Source: Lachnospiraceae bacterium (GTDB taxonomy: Bacteria > Bacillota > Clostridia > Lachnospirales > Lachnospiraceae). Taken from it: a DNA stretch of 64,000 nt. The notes below the pieces were generated by a model, which worked only from the letters and a program-made list of their open reading frames with translations, was not told the DNA's origin and ran no database searches. Positions within the stretch are counted from its first letter, which is position 1. Every line of letters begins with the position of its first letter. The stretch is taken from positions 1 to 64,000 of the forward strand of contig JAILHF010000051.1 of the NCBI GenBank assembly GCA_024696005.1, written 5' to 3'. Positions 20,201 to 28,181 of the stretch are shown here, piece after piece. The translations under genes were made by a program, and so were the position numbers.

Positions 20201-21037
20201 GATACCGCAAGCACCATCACGCCGCAGATCGATGAGCACGCCGTCTATTCCCCGAAGGGTGCAAAACCCGCCGTGAAGCTTACGGTCGAGCGGGATGGCG
20301 TGACGGAGACCCTTAGGGAAGGTGTGGATTACCGTCTGAGCTTTTCGAACAACAAAAAGGCAGGCACCGGAAATTACACGGTAAGCTTCCTCGGAAACTA
20401 CAAGGGACGCGCAGCCCTGAAGGGCAGCTTTACGATCGACAAGGCCTCCCTGGCCGAAGCGGAGATCACAATCGCCGACATGGCCTATACGAAAGCCGGT
20501 AAATACCGCGCGACGCCTTATGTGCGGCTGAACGGGGAGCTGCTGGGCAAGAAGGATTATCTGGTCCGTTATTACATCGGCGAGACGGAGCTGGCTGCCG
20601 GTGATAAGATCACCCTCGGGGAAGACGAGACGGCCAAGGAGATCCGCGTGAAACTGGTCGGAACGGGCAGCTGCGAGGGAGAGAGCGCTTTCGCAAGCTA
20701 CCGCGTCATGCGACTGCCGGCTGACAATAGCGTCATCGATCTGAGCAAGGCCAGGATCGTTGACAAAACAAGCGGGAAGTCCCTCGGCAAGATGGATTAC
20801 AGCGGTTCCGAGCTTGTTCCGGAGATCACCGTGCAGGTAAAGGTCGGAAAGGAATGGAAGGATGTCAAGGAGCTCATCCCGGGAGAGAATCCGTACAGCG
20901 TGATTTGCTACGACAACACCGAAAAAGGAAAAGCGACCCTGCTCATCATCGGGAACGGGAGCACCTCCATCGGATGCAAGAGCGTGCGCTTCGGGATCAA
21001 GGCCAGAAAGCTCGACAGCTTTGCCGAGGAAGACTGA
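14213..21037 (+). CDS. Giant secreted protein with 13 InlB-type repeats and MBG-like C-terminal modules
   Basis: A 2274-residue exported protein. Residues 1-37 form a signal peptide (RRRITAFLLLILLVF... ending VYAAG). An acidic spacer follows, then a Gly/Ser-rich region of about 680 residues with recurring ASGKSGSLTV/ASGKDGHLTLDL and GIYxxGDLxI units, suggesting a beta-solenoid. Residues 800-1736 hold 13 tandem repeats of about 72 residues of the Listeria-Bacteroides (InlB B-repeat) type, each with FxxNGHGT, FGGWYxEAAC, YDF and LYAxWT. The remaining 540 residues contain MBG-like units (EGIDYSVKYSNN, ISGKGNYSG). No LPXTG, SLH or cell-wall-binding repeats were seen. The role is probably adhesion or cell-surface interaction (inference). 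The ATG at 14213 follows AAAGGAAAGGAAGG. Confidence 0.88.
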   Translation: MRKVSGSTTRRRITAFLLLILLVFGELGGTGMRVYAAGDEEDGAAAEEAQDVLQEDEAESVGCEGAGDLELMGEEVLGDEAPYVLLVNGSGRGEALFDGDSFGTYASYRDGVLTLKGYSVTDNAGGIVTLDNNSKQYKGIFSNKDLIIELDGVNRMDLGLSGDVYSMYGIQVLGDLTIRNASGKSGSLTVDMSGAGGSGKAGFVHGIYALGNITFEEQSGGSFEILVNGAIAKMSVTGEGYSYGVQSQNGNTTVKGGAIELNMKSGENRTYGFRQAEYYQNGGTVVVRPVSAATSSADRCYGLYSSEDVVLADGSLSLKANNVMGTGVSVGLAGEKNVTLGSDLTAEGGSTAGGISCGVYVFKNTCFLKLMGNATLKGDDYPLLTINIDEELVTFQKPVNATIKEAMIDPLNKLPYLSVFGPDGNVSKEVITVATSGYGLWIGANRIDDGNKANLPFLANSSYDPASHTLTLKGNATIGTSHSPHPGEYAMIYALDDLNIVVEGSPTLTMDWDTVDGAQYGIYVKGDLSIANASGKDGHLTLDLYHDGKNRQTDGPAAAIYSAGELSIGEKSGGKLELKLYANTAGGSQGYSYGIKAGGAAEIEGGTVRIFSFPGSFSYGLKTEAAYLQSGGKLLIEPFDDGLGNSTNGRAVECNGIAVSGGKLEVKSSKAYNSYGIWSKGSMVFGGDAEIDAASNPMGMNGVGINGEFDCDGSKTIRIGGKLHASGKLAAVRTMDMSAGDGPAPDVKPAIFLFNEARLLNPAGGEVDHLGGNKNSGFRCIADSAGTPAKEVLTGFTTTYEVAFDLNGQGGSMASQFVEAGGLATEPDPTPTAEGFTFKGWYTEAACTNLYDFGTAVNGDLTLYAGWEEATPVKYTVSFVMNGRGTQVEPQEVAAGGQATEPDPAPSVEGFTFTGWYREAACTNLYDFSTAVNGNLTLYAGWEEVAPVKYTVSFVMNGHGTQVQAQEVAAGGHATEPDPAPAAEGFTFTGWYLDAACTNLYDFSTDVNGDLTLYAGWEAEGPVNYTVSFVMNGHGDQVGPQEVAAGGHATEPDPAPAAEGYAFGGWYREAACTIAYDFGTAVTGNITLYAKWTKYLTVSFDLNGHGTEIGEQKILSGETVSKPNDPVADGYKFGGWYREAACTNPFLFNSPLTDDVTIYAKWTKYLTVSFDANGHGTAPAEQKLLPGEKAAQPDPLTATGYRFGGWYKEAACTTPYSFNDQVTEDITLYAKWTQVLAVNFDANGHGTAPEAQQILKGEKASDPGELSVAGYAFGGWYTEEECRHLYDFDEPVTESITLYAKWTKYLIVSFDANGHGTAPASQQLLPGEHALRPAMESVTGYILLGWYTEEACEHEFDFAETAITEDITLYAKWEDESKVEFFTVSFEANGHGTAPGEQKVAKDKPAGQPEDPEAEGFVFGGWFTEEDCVNLYDFETPVTADLALYAKWTELFTVRFEMNGHGTAPEEQKIEKGKMAQRPQEDPSEGEDCIFGGWFTEKDCVNEYDFNAEVTADVTLYAKWTEYYYVRFEANGHGIMPKEQRIEKGQKAESPKEAPEADDYVFGGWFTEKDCVNEYDFDAEVTADVTLYAKWTELYSVHFEANGHGKAPADQKVEKGKTAEVPEAPTDEEWIFGGWYTDADCTKAYDFSTKVTDHLVLYAKWTEKNKTEFFTVHFVSNGHGTAPKDQEIEKGGVVSRPKDPTAMGYRFTGWFTEAACLTKYDFSKPVEAELYLYAGWVKEEKKEEKSSFVVCFAETADDPWEGLYYDAPLGEYRIIYTGEKIMPAIRVIGKDGTVLREGIDYSVKYSNNLKAGKNGKRAVVLISGKGNYSGKKKLEFMIEPADLGEAKTRGLLVQPDQILVKAGKKVAPVVLYRNMYLSSKDYKPSVAKFSADGVLNLSGKGNFSGELTDIPVKVLGGDTVENRIVISFNPGKHVYDGKEQILSKEELSVQDADGEVAATEYIVRYSSNIKAGTAKVTITGCGSHSGSFTKTFRIEADTASTITPQIDEHAVYSPKGAKPAVKLTVERDGVTETLREGVDYRLSFSNNKKAGTGNYTVSFLGNYKGRAALKGSFTIDKASLAEAEITIADMAYTKAGKYRATPYVRLNGELLGKKDYLVRYYIGETELAAGDKITLGEDETAKEIRVKLVGTGSCEGESAFASYRVMRLPADNSVIDLSKARIVDKTSGKSLGKMDYSGSELVPEITVQVKVGKEWKDVKELIPGENPYSVICYDNTEKGKATLLIIGNGSTSIGCKSVRFGIKARKLDSFAEED
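16610..19420 (+). repeat. Array of 13 tandem InlB-type repeat units inside the giant secreted protein
   Basis: About 216 bases per unit in frame. Units 1-4 form one subtype (AGGxATEPDPxP then TxYDFxTAVxG), units 5-13 another (GTAPxxQ, FGGW). Units 10 and 11 are nearly identical at DNA level over their second halves, as are parts of units 2-4, indicating recent duplication or gene conversion. Confidence 0.9.
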
Positions 21038-21111
21038 CAGGGACGGCCTTCCTGACACGGGGCGAAACGGGCTTCGGAAGGCATCGGAGCGATGAAGGAA
21101 AAGCATTACAT

Positions 21112-21138
21112 GGCGGCCGGAAACGGCCGCCGTTTTTG
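21112..21138 (+). terminator. Rho-independent terminator after the giant secreted protein
   Basis: Perfect 8-bp stem GGCGGCCG / CGGCCGCC, GAAA loop, then GTTTTT. Confidence 0.9.
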
Positions 21139-21173
21139 TGCCGGGAAGATGCAAACATATGTTCGGCGAATGC

Positions 21174-21202
21174 TTGACTTATGTTGACCGTTTTGATAAA
21201 AT
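21174..21202 (+). promoter_or_regulatory. Promoter of the topoisomerase operon
   Basis: TTGACT (21174-21179), 17-base spacer, TAAAAT (21197-21202), about 45 bases before the first start codon. A good sigma-A match. Confidence 0.75.
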
Positions 21203-21246
21203 AGCGCTTGTGTGTGTTCAAAACTACAAGATGTTGTGAGGAAATT

Positions 21247-23178
21247 ATGGCAGAAGAGATCAATAAGGACAGTTACGGCGCCGAAAATATCGTGGTGCTG
21301 GAAGGCCTGGAAGCGGTCCGTGTGCGTCCGGGCATGTATATCGGAAGTGTATCCACAAAGGGTCTGAACCATCTGGTCTACGAGATCGTGGACAACTCCG
21401 TGGATGAGCATCTGGCGGGACATTGCGACCATATCTGGGTCACCCTCGAGAAGGATGGCTCCGCCACGGTGGAGGATGACGGGCGCGGCATGCCCGTGGA
21501 GATGCATGCAAAGGGCATAAGTGCGGAGCGTCTGGTCTTTACGACGCTTCATGCGGGCGGCAAGTTCGATGATACGGCCTACAAGACCAGCGGCGGTCTG
21601 CACGGTGTCGGTTCTTCGGTCGTGAACGCTCTTTCCAGCCATCTGAAGGTCACGATACGGCGGAACGGCCATATCTATGAAGACGAATACGAAAGAGGAG
21701 AGCCGATCACCAAGCTTGTGAACGGCCTGCTCCCGGAGATCGGCAACAGCAAAAAGACCGGAACGAAGGTCAATTTCACGCCGGATGACACGATCTTCGA
21801 AAAGACCTGGTTCAAGGCGGATGACATTAAATCGCGTCTGCACGAGACGGCTTATCTGAATCCGGAGCTGACCATCTATTTCAGGGATGCGCGCGGTGAG
21901 GAAGAGGATGCCGTGGAGTTTCACGAGCCCGAGGGCATACGCGGTTTTGTGACGGCGATGAACAAGGGCAAAGAGCCCGTGCATGAAGTGGTGTACTTCA
22001 AGGGCGAACAGGAAGGCGTGGAAGTGGAAGCGGCTTTCCAGTATGTGAACGAGTTCCACGAGATCGTGCTGGGCTTCTGCAACAATATCTATAACGCCGA
22101 GGGCGGTACCCATATCACCGGTTTCAAGACGCAGTTCACGACGGTGATCAATACCTATGCCCGCCAGCTGGGGATCCTGAAGGACAAGGATACGAATTTT
22201 ACGGGACCCGATGTGCGAAACGGCATGACGGCCGTGATCTCGATCAAGCACCGTGATCCCCGTTTCGAAGGACAGACCAAGACCAAGCTCGACAACCAGG
22301 ATGCGGCCAAGGCCGTGAGCAAGGTGACCGGTGACGAGTGCGTCCACTATTTTGATCGTAACCTGGAGGTGCTCAAGAACGTCATCGGCTGTGCCGAAAA
22401 GGCAGCCAAGATCCGCAAGAGCGAGGAAAAGGCAAAGACGAACCTGCTGGTGAAGCAGAAATACTCCTTCGATTCCAACGGTAAACTGGCAAACTGCGGT
22501 TCCAGGGATGCTTCGAAGTGCGAGATCTTCATCGTGGAGGGTGATTCCGCAGGGGGCAGCGCCAAGACGGCCCGCAACCGCGAATTCCAGGCGATCCTGC
22601 CGATCCGCGGCAAAACGCTGAACGTGGAAAAGGCTTCCATCGACAAGATCCTGGCGAACGCCGAGATCAAGACCATGATCAATGCTTTCGGCTGCGGCTT
22701 TTCCGAAGGATACGGCAACGATTTTGACATTACGAAGCTCCGCTATGACAAGATCATCATCATGGCGGATGCCGATGTGGACGGTTCCCACATCTGCACG
22801 CTGCTTCTTACCCTCTTTTACCGTTTCATGCCCGAGCTGATCCAGGAGGGGCATGTGTATATCGCAATGCCGCCCCTGTACAAGGCCGTTCCTTCCAAGG
22901 GGAAGGAAGAATACCTTTATGATGACGCGGCTCTCGCGAAATACCGGAAAACGCACAAGGGAAGCTTCACGCTGCAGCGTTACAAGGGACTGGGTGAGAT
23001 GGATCCCGAACAGCTTTGGGAGACCACGCTCGATCCGGAGCGCCGGCTTCTGAAGCGCGTGGATATCGAGGATCCCATTCTGGCTTCGGATACCACCGAG
23101 CTGCTCATGGGAAGCGAAGTGGGACCGCGCCGCAGCTTCATCCACGAAAACGCGACCGACGCGATACTGGACATCTGA
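21247..23178 (+). CDS. Type II topoisomerase ATPase subunit (GyrB/ParE family, probably ParE)
   Basis: A 643-residue GHKL-ATPase/TOPRIM subunit. The ATPase domain shows VRVRPGMYIGS, EIVDNSVDEH (catalytic Glu), DDGRGMPV, TLHAGGKF and GLHGVGSSVVNAL. The TOPRIM domain carries CEIFIVEGDSAGGSAKTAR and the acidic MADADVDGSHI; the C-terminus has RYKGLGEM. Length and organisation fit both GyrB and ParE. Because its partner lacks the gyrase-specific GyrA box (see next gene), I favour the decatenating topoisomerase IV role, but a second gyrase pair elsewhere in the genome cannot be seen. The ATG at 21247 follows GTGAGGAAATT. Confidence 0.85.
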   Translation: MAEEINKDSYGAENIVVLEGLEAVRVRPGMYIGSVSTKGLNHLVYEIVDNSVDEHLAGHCDHIWVTLEKDGSATVEDDGRGMPVEMHAKGISAERLVFTTLHAGGKFDDTAYKTSGGLHGVGSSVVNALSSHLKVTIRRNGHIYEDEYERGEPITKLVNGLLPEIGNSKKTGTKVNFTPDDTIFEKTWFKADDIKSRLHETAYLNPELTIYFRDARGEEEDAVEFHEPEGIRGFVTAMNKGKEPVHEVVYFKGEQEGVEVEAAFQYVNEFHEIVLGFCNNIYNAEGGTHITGFKTQFTTVINTYARQLGILKDKDTNFTGPDVRNGMTAVISIKHRDPRFEGQTKTKLDNQDAAKAVSKVTGDECVHYFDRNLEVLKNVIGCAEKAAKIRKSEEKAKTNLLVKQKYSFDSNGKLANCGSRDASKCEIFIVEGDSAGGSAKTARNREFQAILPIRGKTLNVEKASIDKILANAEIKTMINAFGCGFSEGYGNDFDITKLRYDKIIIMADADVDGSHICTLLLTLFYRFMPELIQEGHVYIAMPPLYKAVPSKGKEEYLYDDAALAKYRKTHKGSFTLQRYKGLGEMDPEQLWETTLDPERRLLKRVDIEDPILASDTTELLMGSEVGPRRSFIHENATDAILDI

Positions 23179-23190
23179 TAACGCAGGAGT

Positions 23191-25449
23191 ATGGAAAATA
23201 TGCAGGAACAGAACGAACGGATCTTAAAAACGGAATATTCCGAAGTAATGCAGAAGAGCTACATCGATTACGCCATGAGCGTGATCGTGAGCCGTGCACT
23301 GCCGGATGTGCGCGACGGCCTGAAGCCCGTGCAGCGCCGCGTGCTCTATGACATGTATGAACTGGGGGTGCGTTACGACCGCCCGCACAGAAAGAGCGCC
23401 CGCATCGTCGGTGATACGATGGGTAAATACCACCCGCACGGCGATTCCTCGATCTATGAAGCCCTGGTTGTGATGACGCAGGATTTCAAGAAGGGCATTC
23501 CTCTTGTGGACGGACACGGCAACTTCGGCAACATCGAAGGGGACGGCGCCGCTGCCATGCGATATACCGAGGCCAGGCTGGCCCGGATCTCGCAGGAGGG
23601 ACTGCTTGCGGATCTGGACAAGGATGTTGTCGATTTCGTGCCCAATTTTGACGAGACCGAAAAAGAACCGGGGGTCCTCCCGGCTCGTTTCCCGAACCTG
23701 CTCGTAAACGGCAGCGAGGGCATCGCCGTGGGCATGGCGACCAAGATCCCGCCCCACAATACCGGGGAAGTGATCGATGCGACCATCGCCTATATCCGCA
23801 ACGAGAACATCACAACGGAAGGCCTGATGCGCTATGTCAAGGGCCCGGATTTCCCTACCGGCGGCATCGTGACCAACAAGGACGAGCTGGCCGAGATCTA
23901 TGAGAGCGGCAGCGGCAAGGTGAAGCTGCGCGGCAGGGTAGAGTTGGAACAGGCCAAAGGAGGGCATGTCCTTCTGGTGATCACCGAGATCCCCTATACG
24001 ATGATAGGCGCGGGCATCTCCAAATTCCTGCAGGATGTGGCAGCCCTTGCGGAGAGCCGCAAGACCACCGATGTGGTCGATATCTCGAACCAGTCCTCCA
24101 AAGAGGGGATCCGCATCGTGATCGAGCTGAAAAAGGATACCGATGTGGAGAACTTCAAGAACATGCTCTATAAGAAGACGCGTCTTGAAGACACCTTCGG
24201 TGTGAACATGCTGGCCATCGCCGACGGACGCCCCGAGACCATGGGGCTTCGCGACATCATACGGCATAACGTTGCCTTCCAGTACGAGCTCAACCGCAGG
24301 AAATACACCAATCTGCTGGCCAGGGAGCGTGAAAAAAAGGAAGTGCAGGAAGGCCTGATCAAGGCCTGTAACGTCATCGACCTGATCATCGAGATCCTCC
24401 GGGGCAGCAAAGACAGGCCCCAGGCCAAGGCCTGCCTGGTGGAAGGCGTGACGGACGGGATCAATTTCAAGAGCAAGGAATCCAAGATCATGGCCGGTCT
24501 GCTCCACTTTACGGAACGTCAGGCCGATGCCATCTTAGAGCTTCGTCTCTACCGTCTGATCGGGCTCGAGATCGAAGCGCTGAACCGGGAATACGAACAG
24601 ACGACGGCCAACATCTACCGCTACGAGGACATCCTGGACCGCCGCGAATCCATGGCCGAAGTCATCATCGAAGACCTGGAGAATCTGAAAAAGGCTTATG
24701 CGCAGCCCAGAAAGACCGCAGTCGAGAATGCGGAAGAGGCGGTATACGAAGAGAAGAAAGTGGAAGAGATGGACGTCATCTTCCTGATGGACCGTTTCGG
24801 CTATTGCAAGACCGTGGACAGCGCGACCTACGAGAGGAACCGGGAAGCGGTGGAGGCGGAGAACGCCTGGATCGTGGAATGCAAGAACACCGGAAAGCTC
24901 TGCGCCTTCACGAACAAGGGAAATCTGCATACCTTCCGCGTGTCCGATCTGCCCCACGGGCGTTTCCGGGACAAGGGCGTACCCGTCGACAATGTGAGCG
25001 GTTACGATTCCCAGCAGGAGGATATCATCTGCGTGCTCGATCAGAGCGGGATCGCGCTCCTGCGCCTGCTCTTTGTCACGAAGCAGGGCATGCTCAAATA
25101 CGTGAACGGTGACGAATTTGACGTGGCGAAACGCACAGTGGCCGCAACGAAGCTGGCGGATGACGACGAGCTGGTCAAGGTGGATGTGCTCTATGACCAG
25201 GCATGGCTGGCCCTCTTTACCCACAAGGGTATGCTGCTCAAGATGGACGGGGAGGAGATCCCCCTGAAGAAGAAGGCGGCCGTGGGCGTGCGCGGCATCA
25301 AACTCGACAAGGGCGATTTCGTGGAGCTTGCCGTCGTGGGGAGCGCCCATAACGAAAAGCATCTGGTGGAATTCCACGAGAAAAAGATCGACCTGGCCCT
25401 GATCCGCTCCCAGAAGCGTGACGCAAAGGGCACGAGGTTGAAGTTATGA
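23191..25449 (+). CDS. Type II topoisomerase cleavage subunit (GyrA/ParC family, probably ParC)
   Basis: The DNA-breaking and rejoining partner of the preceding subunit, 752 residues. The winged-helix active site is [15 protein letters not shown] with the catalytic Tyr; the quinolone-determining region reads [22 protein letters not shown], with Ser and Glu at the usual resistance positions (the sensitive state). The C-terminal beta-pinwheel starts near [15 protein letters not shown] and seems to have about four blades. The QRRGGKG GyrA box needed for negative supercoiling is not seen, which points to ParC. The start follows GCAGGAGT, 12 bases after the partner gene, and its stop overlaps rsmD. 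Confidence 0.85.
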   Translation: MENMQEQNERILKTEYSEVMQKSYIDYAMSVIVSRALPDVRDGLKPVQRRVLYDMYELGVRYDRPHRKSARIVGDTMGKYHPHGDSSIYEALVVMTQDFKKGIPLVDGHGNFGNIEGDGAAAMRYTEARLARISQEGLLADLDKDVVDFVPNFDETEKEPGVLPARFPNLLVNGSEGIAVGMATKIPPHNTGEVIDATIAYIRNENITTEGLMRYVKGPDFPTGGIVTNKDELAEIYESGSGKVKLRGRVELEQAKGGHVLLVITEIPYTMIGAGISKFLQDVAALAESRKTTDVVDISNQSSKEGIRIVIELKKDTDVENFKNMLYKKTRLEDTFGVNMLAIADGRPETMGLRDIIRHNVAFQYELNRRKYTNLLAREREKKEVQEGLIKACNVIDLIIEILRGSKDRPQAKACLVEGVTDGINFKSKESKIMAGLLHFTERQADAILELRLYRLIGLEIEALNREYEQTTANIYRYEDILDRRESMAEVIIEDLENLKKAYAQPRKTAVENAEEAVYEEKKVEEMDVIFLMDRFGYCKTVDSATYERNREAVEAENAWIVECKNTGKLCAFTNKGNLHTFRVSDLPHGRFRDKGVPVDNVSGYDSQQEDIICVLDQSGIALLRLLFVTKQGMLKYVNGDEFDVAKRTVAATKLADDDELVKVDVLYDQAWLALFTHKGMLLKMDGEEIPLKKKAAVGVRGIKLDKGDFVELAVVGSAHNEKHLVEFHEKKIDLALIRSQKRDAKGTRLKL

Positions 25450-26003
25450 TGCGGGTGATCGCGGGCAGTGCCCGCTCCGTACCCTTGAAAGCGCCTGCGG
25501 GGGACGGGACGCGCCCCACAACGGACCGCATCAAGGAGACCCTTTTTAACATGCTGCAGAGCGACGTGCCCGATGCCGTTTTTGTGGATCTTTTTTCCGG
25601 AAGCGGTGCCATCGGGATCGAGGCCCTCAGCAGGGGTGCACGGAAAGCCTATTTTTTCGAGACCGACCGCAAGGCCGTGGACTGCATCGAGGATAATCTG
25701 AAGCATACCAAACTGGAGGATCGCGCCATTGTGCTGCGCCAGGATGCGGTGGGGGCACTTTCCTACGGTGTGCGCGAGGCCGCGGATGTGGTATTTGCGG
25801 ATGCGCCCTACGGGCAGGGCTTTGACGAGCAGATCCTTGCTTCGGCACAGCGCAGCAGGGCGGTCACCGGAGATACCCTGATCGTGATCGAAGAGGAAAA
25901 AGGACGTGATTTTTCGTTCGCGGAAGAAATGGGATTTGACATTATCAAAGAAAAGATATATAAAACGAATAAGCATGTCTTTTTAAGGAGAAAAGCAGGA
26001 TGA
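25446..26003 (+). CDS. rsmD: 16S rRNA (guanine-N2)-methyltransferase, RsmD family
   Basis: Modifies a guanine of 16S rRNA (G966 in E. coli numbering) with S-adenosylmethionine. The 185-residue protein has [27 protein letters not shown], the SAM-binding [19 protein letters not shown] and the acidic FFETD motif. The catalytic motif, normally DPPY, reads DAPY at 119-122. Its ATG overlaps the upstream stop, and its stop overlaps coaD (ATGA), the conserved rsmD-coaD pairing of Firmicutes. Confidence 0.93.
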   Translation: MMRVIAGSARSVPLKAPAGDGTRPTTDRIKETLFNMLQSDVPDAVFVDLFSGSGAIGIEALSRGARKAYFFETDRKAVDCIEDNLKHTKLEDRAIVLRQDAVGALSYGVREAADVVFADAPYGQGFDEQILASAQRSRAVTGDTLIVIEEEKGRDFSFAEEMGFDIIKEKIYKTNKHVFLRRKAG

Positions 26004-26485
26004 AGCGAGCGGTTTACCCCGGCAGTTTTGATCCCATGACGCTGGGACATCTGGATGTGATCGAGCGGGCGGCAAAGATGTTTGACACCCTTACGGTCTC
26101 GGTTCTGAACAATACCTCGAAATCTCCATTGTTTTCTGTGGAGGAACGTGTTAAAATACTGCAGAAAGCGATCGCGCATCTGGACAACGTGGAGGTGGAT
26201 TCCTTCAGCGGCCTTCTGATCGATTACTGCAGGGAGAAAGAGCTTCATGTCGTGATCCGCGGTCTGCGGGCCATCACCGATTTTGAGTATGAGCTTCAGA
26301 TCGCCCAGACGAACCGGAAGCTTTCGGCCGGAGCGGTGGATACCATTTTCCTGACGACCAGCCTCGAGTATGCATACCTGAGTTCCTCGGCGGTGAAAGA
26401 GATCGCCAGATTCGGCGGGGATATCCGTCAATGTGTGCCGAAATTCCTGGTTCAGCAGGTTTATGATAAATACAAGGAGAGATAA
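26000..26485 (+). CDS. coaD: Phosphopantetheine adenylyltransferase
   Basis: Penultimate step of coenzyme A synthesis: joins 4'-phosphopantetheine to AMP from ATP. The 161-residue length is standard. The nucleotidyltransferase signature is [16 protein letters not shown] with the TxGH motif, [15 protein letters not shown] follows, and the C-terminal [14 protein letters not shown] corresponds to the ISSTxVR motif. Overlaps rsmD by 4 bases. Confidence 0.97.
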   Translation: MKRAVYPGSFDPMTLGHLDVIERAAKMFDTLTVSVLNNTSKSPLFSVEERVKILQKAIAHLDNVEVDSFSGLLIDYCREKELHVVIRGLRAITDFEYELQIAQTNRKLSAGAVDTIFLTTSLEYAYLSSSAVKEIARFGGDIRQCVPKFLVQQVYDKYKER

Positions 26486-26491
26486 GAAAAC

Positions 26492-27124
26492 ATGGCTAGA
26501 ACGAGCAGCATGATCGAAAACACCATCGCACAGATCGAAGATCTGGTGGGGAGCAGCAAGCCGGTACTTCTCAGCAGCCGATATGTAAAGGTGGACCGGG
26601 AAGAACTGGAAGCTTTGATCAAGCAGCTCCGGGTCAATATCCCGGAAGAGGTGGAGCGTTACCGCAAGGTCATCTCCAACAAAGAGGCCATCGAGCGCAG
26701 TGCCCAGGAGGATGCGGACCGTCTGATGTCACAGGTGCGTCAGCAGGCCAACGACATCCTGTCCGAAAACGAGATCACGGCCCAGGCCCAGCGCCGTGCC
26801 GATGACATCATGGCTATGGCGGCGGAGGAAGCGGACCGCATCGTAGCGGAGGCGCAATACCAGGGAGATGCCTACATGGCATCGGCCCAGAATTATCTGA
26901 GCGACATGCTCCAGAACCTTAACAGCATCATTTATGACTGCATCGAGAATACCACGCGCAATACCGACCGCTTCCTGGAAGCGCTCAACGGCGTGGGACA
27001 GACGGTACAGGAGAATCTGAACGAACTGAACGCACCGCCCGAGGAGCCTGCAGCGCCCGCTCCCGGACCGGAAGAGCGGCCGAGCATTTTCGAGAATGCC
27101 GGTGAAGGCGGAGAGGAAGAGTGA
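26492..27124 (+). CDS. Coiled-coil protein (DivIVA- or V-ATPase subunit H-like helix), function unknown
   Basis: A 210-residue protein, mostly long helix (residues 20-165) with heptad-like Glu/Ala/Gln/Arg pattern (AQEDADRLMSQVRQQANDIL, AQRRADDIMAMAAEEADRIVAEAQ). Such proteins sit beside coaD in several Clostridia and are sometimes labelled ATPase or vacuolar-ATPase subunit H-like; no ATPase motif is present here. The tail is Pro/Glu-rich and disordered (APPEEPAAPAPGPEERP). No signal or membrane segment. A DivIVA-like role at the division site is possible but unproven. Confidence 0.75.
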   Translation: MARTSSMIENTIAQIEDLVGSSKPVLLSSRYVKVDREELEALIKQLRVNIPEEVERYRKVISNKEAIERSAQEDADRLMSQVRQQANDILSENEITAQAQRRADDIMAMAAEEADRIVAEAQYQGDAYMASAQNYLSDMLQNLNSIIYDCIENTTRNTDRFLEALNGVGQTVQENLNELNAPPEEPAAPAPGPEERPSIFENAGEGGEEE

Positions 27125-27705
27125 ACGGAAGAGTCCTGAAAGGCGAATTCGGATATTATAAGGCACAGGAAAAGCGGGAGTGGGTAAAAACGCTCCTGCT
27201 TTTTTGCATTGCGGCCGGGCTGCTCATCACCGGGATGCTGGTCTCGATGCACCGAAACCCCGGGATCAGCCTTGCGCGCAGCAAGTACAATCTGCTGACG
27301 GTCGCGGCGGTGCTCGGCATACTCCCGGCTGCAAGGAGCATGGTCAACGCGATCATGCTGACGCGTGCAAAAAAGCACAGCTGCCCGGAGGAAATCAGGG
27401 ACGCGGTCGGGGGCGACTGCAATCCCACGTTCGAACTGTTTCTGACCGAAGAAAAGGCGACCTATCCGCTGTTTGCGGCGGTCTGCACGGAAAGTGAGAT
27501 CCTGGGGCTTCTGGATGGGACGGAGGAGAAGGCAAGGCAGGGCGAGGCCCACATACAAAGGGCACTGCAGAAGGACGGGAAACGGAACGTGACCGTCAAG
27601 CTCTTTACGTCACAAAAAGCGTTTCTGGACAGGGTAAGGAACATAAGCGATAACGCCGAAAGCGGACGGGAACTGATGACGCTGCTGTTGCAGATCTCGC
27701 TTTAG
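27121..27705 (+). CDS. Membrane protein of unknown function
   Basis: A 194-residue protein starting at a GTG that overlaps the upstream stop (GTGA). Two transmembrane helices are evident (about 22-42, LLLFCIAAGLLITGMLV; about 58-80, NLLTVAAVLGILPAARSMV), followed by a soluble domain of about 110 residues (FELFLTEEKATYPLFAAVCTE..., ending LMTLLLQISL). Not recognised. It is co-transcribed with the coiled-coil protein and the Nudix hydrolase. Confidence 0.78.
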   Translation: MNGRVLKGEFGYYKAQEKREWVKTLLLFCIAAGLLITGMLVSMHRNPGISLARSKYNLLTVAAVLGILPAARSMVNAIMLTRAKKHSCPEEIRDAVGGDCNPTFELFLTEEKATYPLFAAVCTESEILGLLDGTEEKARQGEAHIQRALQKDGKRNVTVKLFTSQKAFLDRVRNISDNAESGRELMTLLLQISL

Positions 27706-27713
27706 GAGGGATT

Positions 27714-28181
27714 ATGCTGCAAAACACTACTTTGTGCTATCTCGTGCGGGACGACAAATACCTGATGCTGCACCGCATCAAAAAAGAGGGCGATCTGAAC
27801 CGGGATAAGTGGATCGGTGTGGGAGGCAAGCTGGAAGAAGGCGAGAGCCCCGAAGACTGCCTGAAGCGTGAGGTCTTTGAGGAGACGGGCTATGTGCTTT
27901 CGGACTGGCGTTTTCACGGGATCGTCACCTTTGTGTACGGCGATGTCACCGAATACATGTACCTGTATACGTCCCGGGATTTTACGGGAGAGCAGAAGGA
28001 ATGCGATGAAGGGCAGCTCGAATGGGTTGAGAGGGACAGGGTGGAGAGCCTTCCGATCTGGGAAGGAGACAAGATCTTTCTGCGTCTTTTGAAGGAAGAA
28101 GAAGCCTTCTTTTCCCTGAAGCTCTGCTATGACAGCAACGGAAAGCTTCTGTATTCCGAGCTGAACGGTCATCGTTCATGA
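27714..28181 (+). CDS. Nudix hydrolase, 8-oxo-dGTP diphosphatase-like
   Basis: A 155-residue MutT-type protein. The Nudix box GX5EX7REUXEEXGU is complete at 38-60 (GKLEEGESPEDCLKREVFEETGY), giving the metal-binding glutamates for pyrophosphate hydrolysis. The N-terminal NTTLCYLVRDDKYLMLHRIKK resembles Firmicute 8-oxo-dGTP sanitising enzymes, though the substrate is not determinable by motif alone. The ribosome site is TTAGGAGGG. Overlaps the next gene by 4 bases. Confidence 0.9.
   Translation: MLQNTTLCYLVRDDKYLMLHRIKKEGDLNRDKWIGVGGKLEEGESPEDCLKREVFEETGYVLSDWRFHGIVTFVYGDVTEYMYLYTSRDFTGEQKECDEGQLEWVERDRVESLPIWEGDKIFLRLLKEEEAFFSLKLCYDSNGKLLYSELNGHRS

Noticed and set aside
16217-21154. Antisense open frame of 1645 codons
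   Set aside because: It is the mirror of the repeat-rich giant secreted protein; codon bias of the sense gene keeps the antisense frame open. No ribosome site and no recognisable domain.
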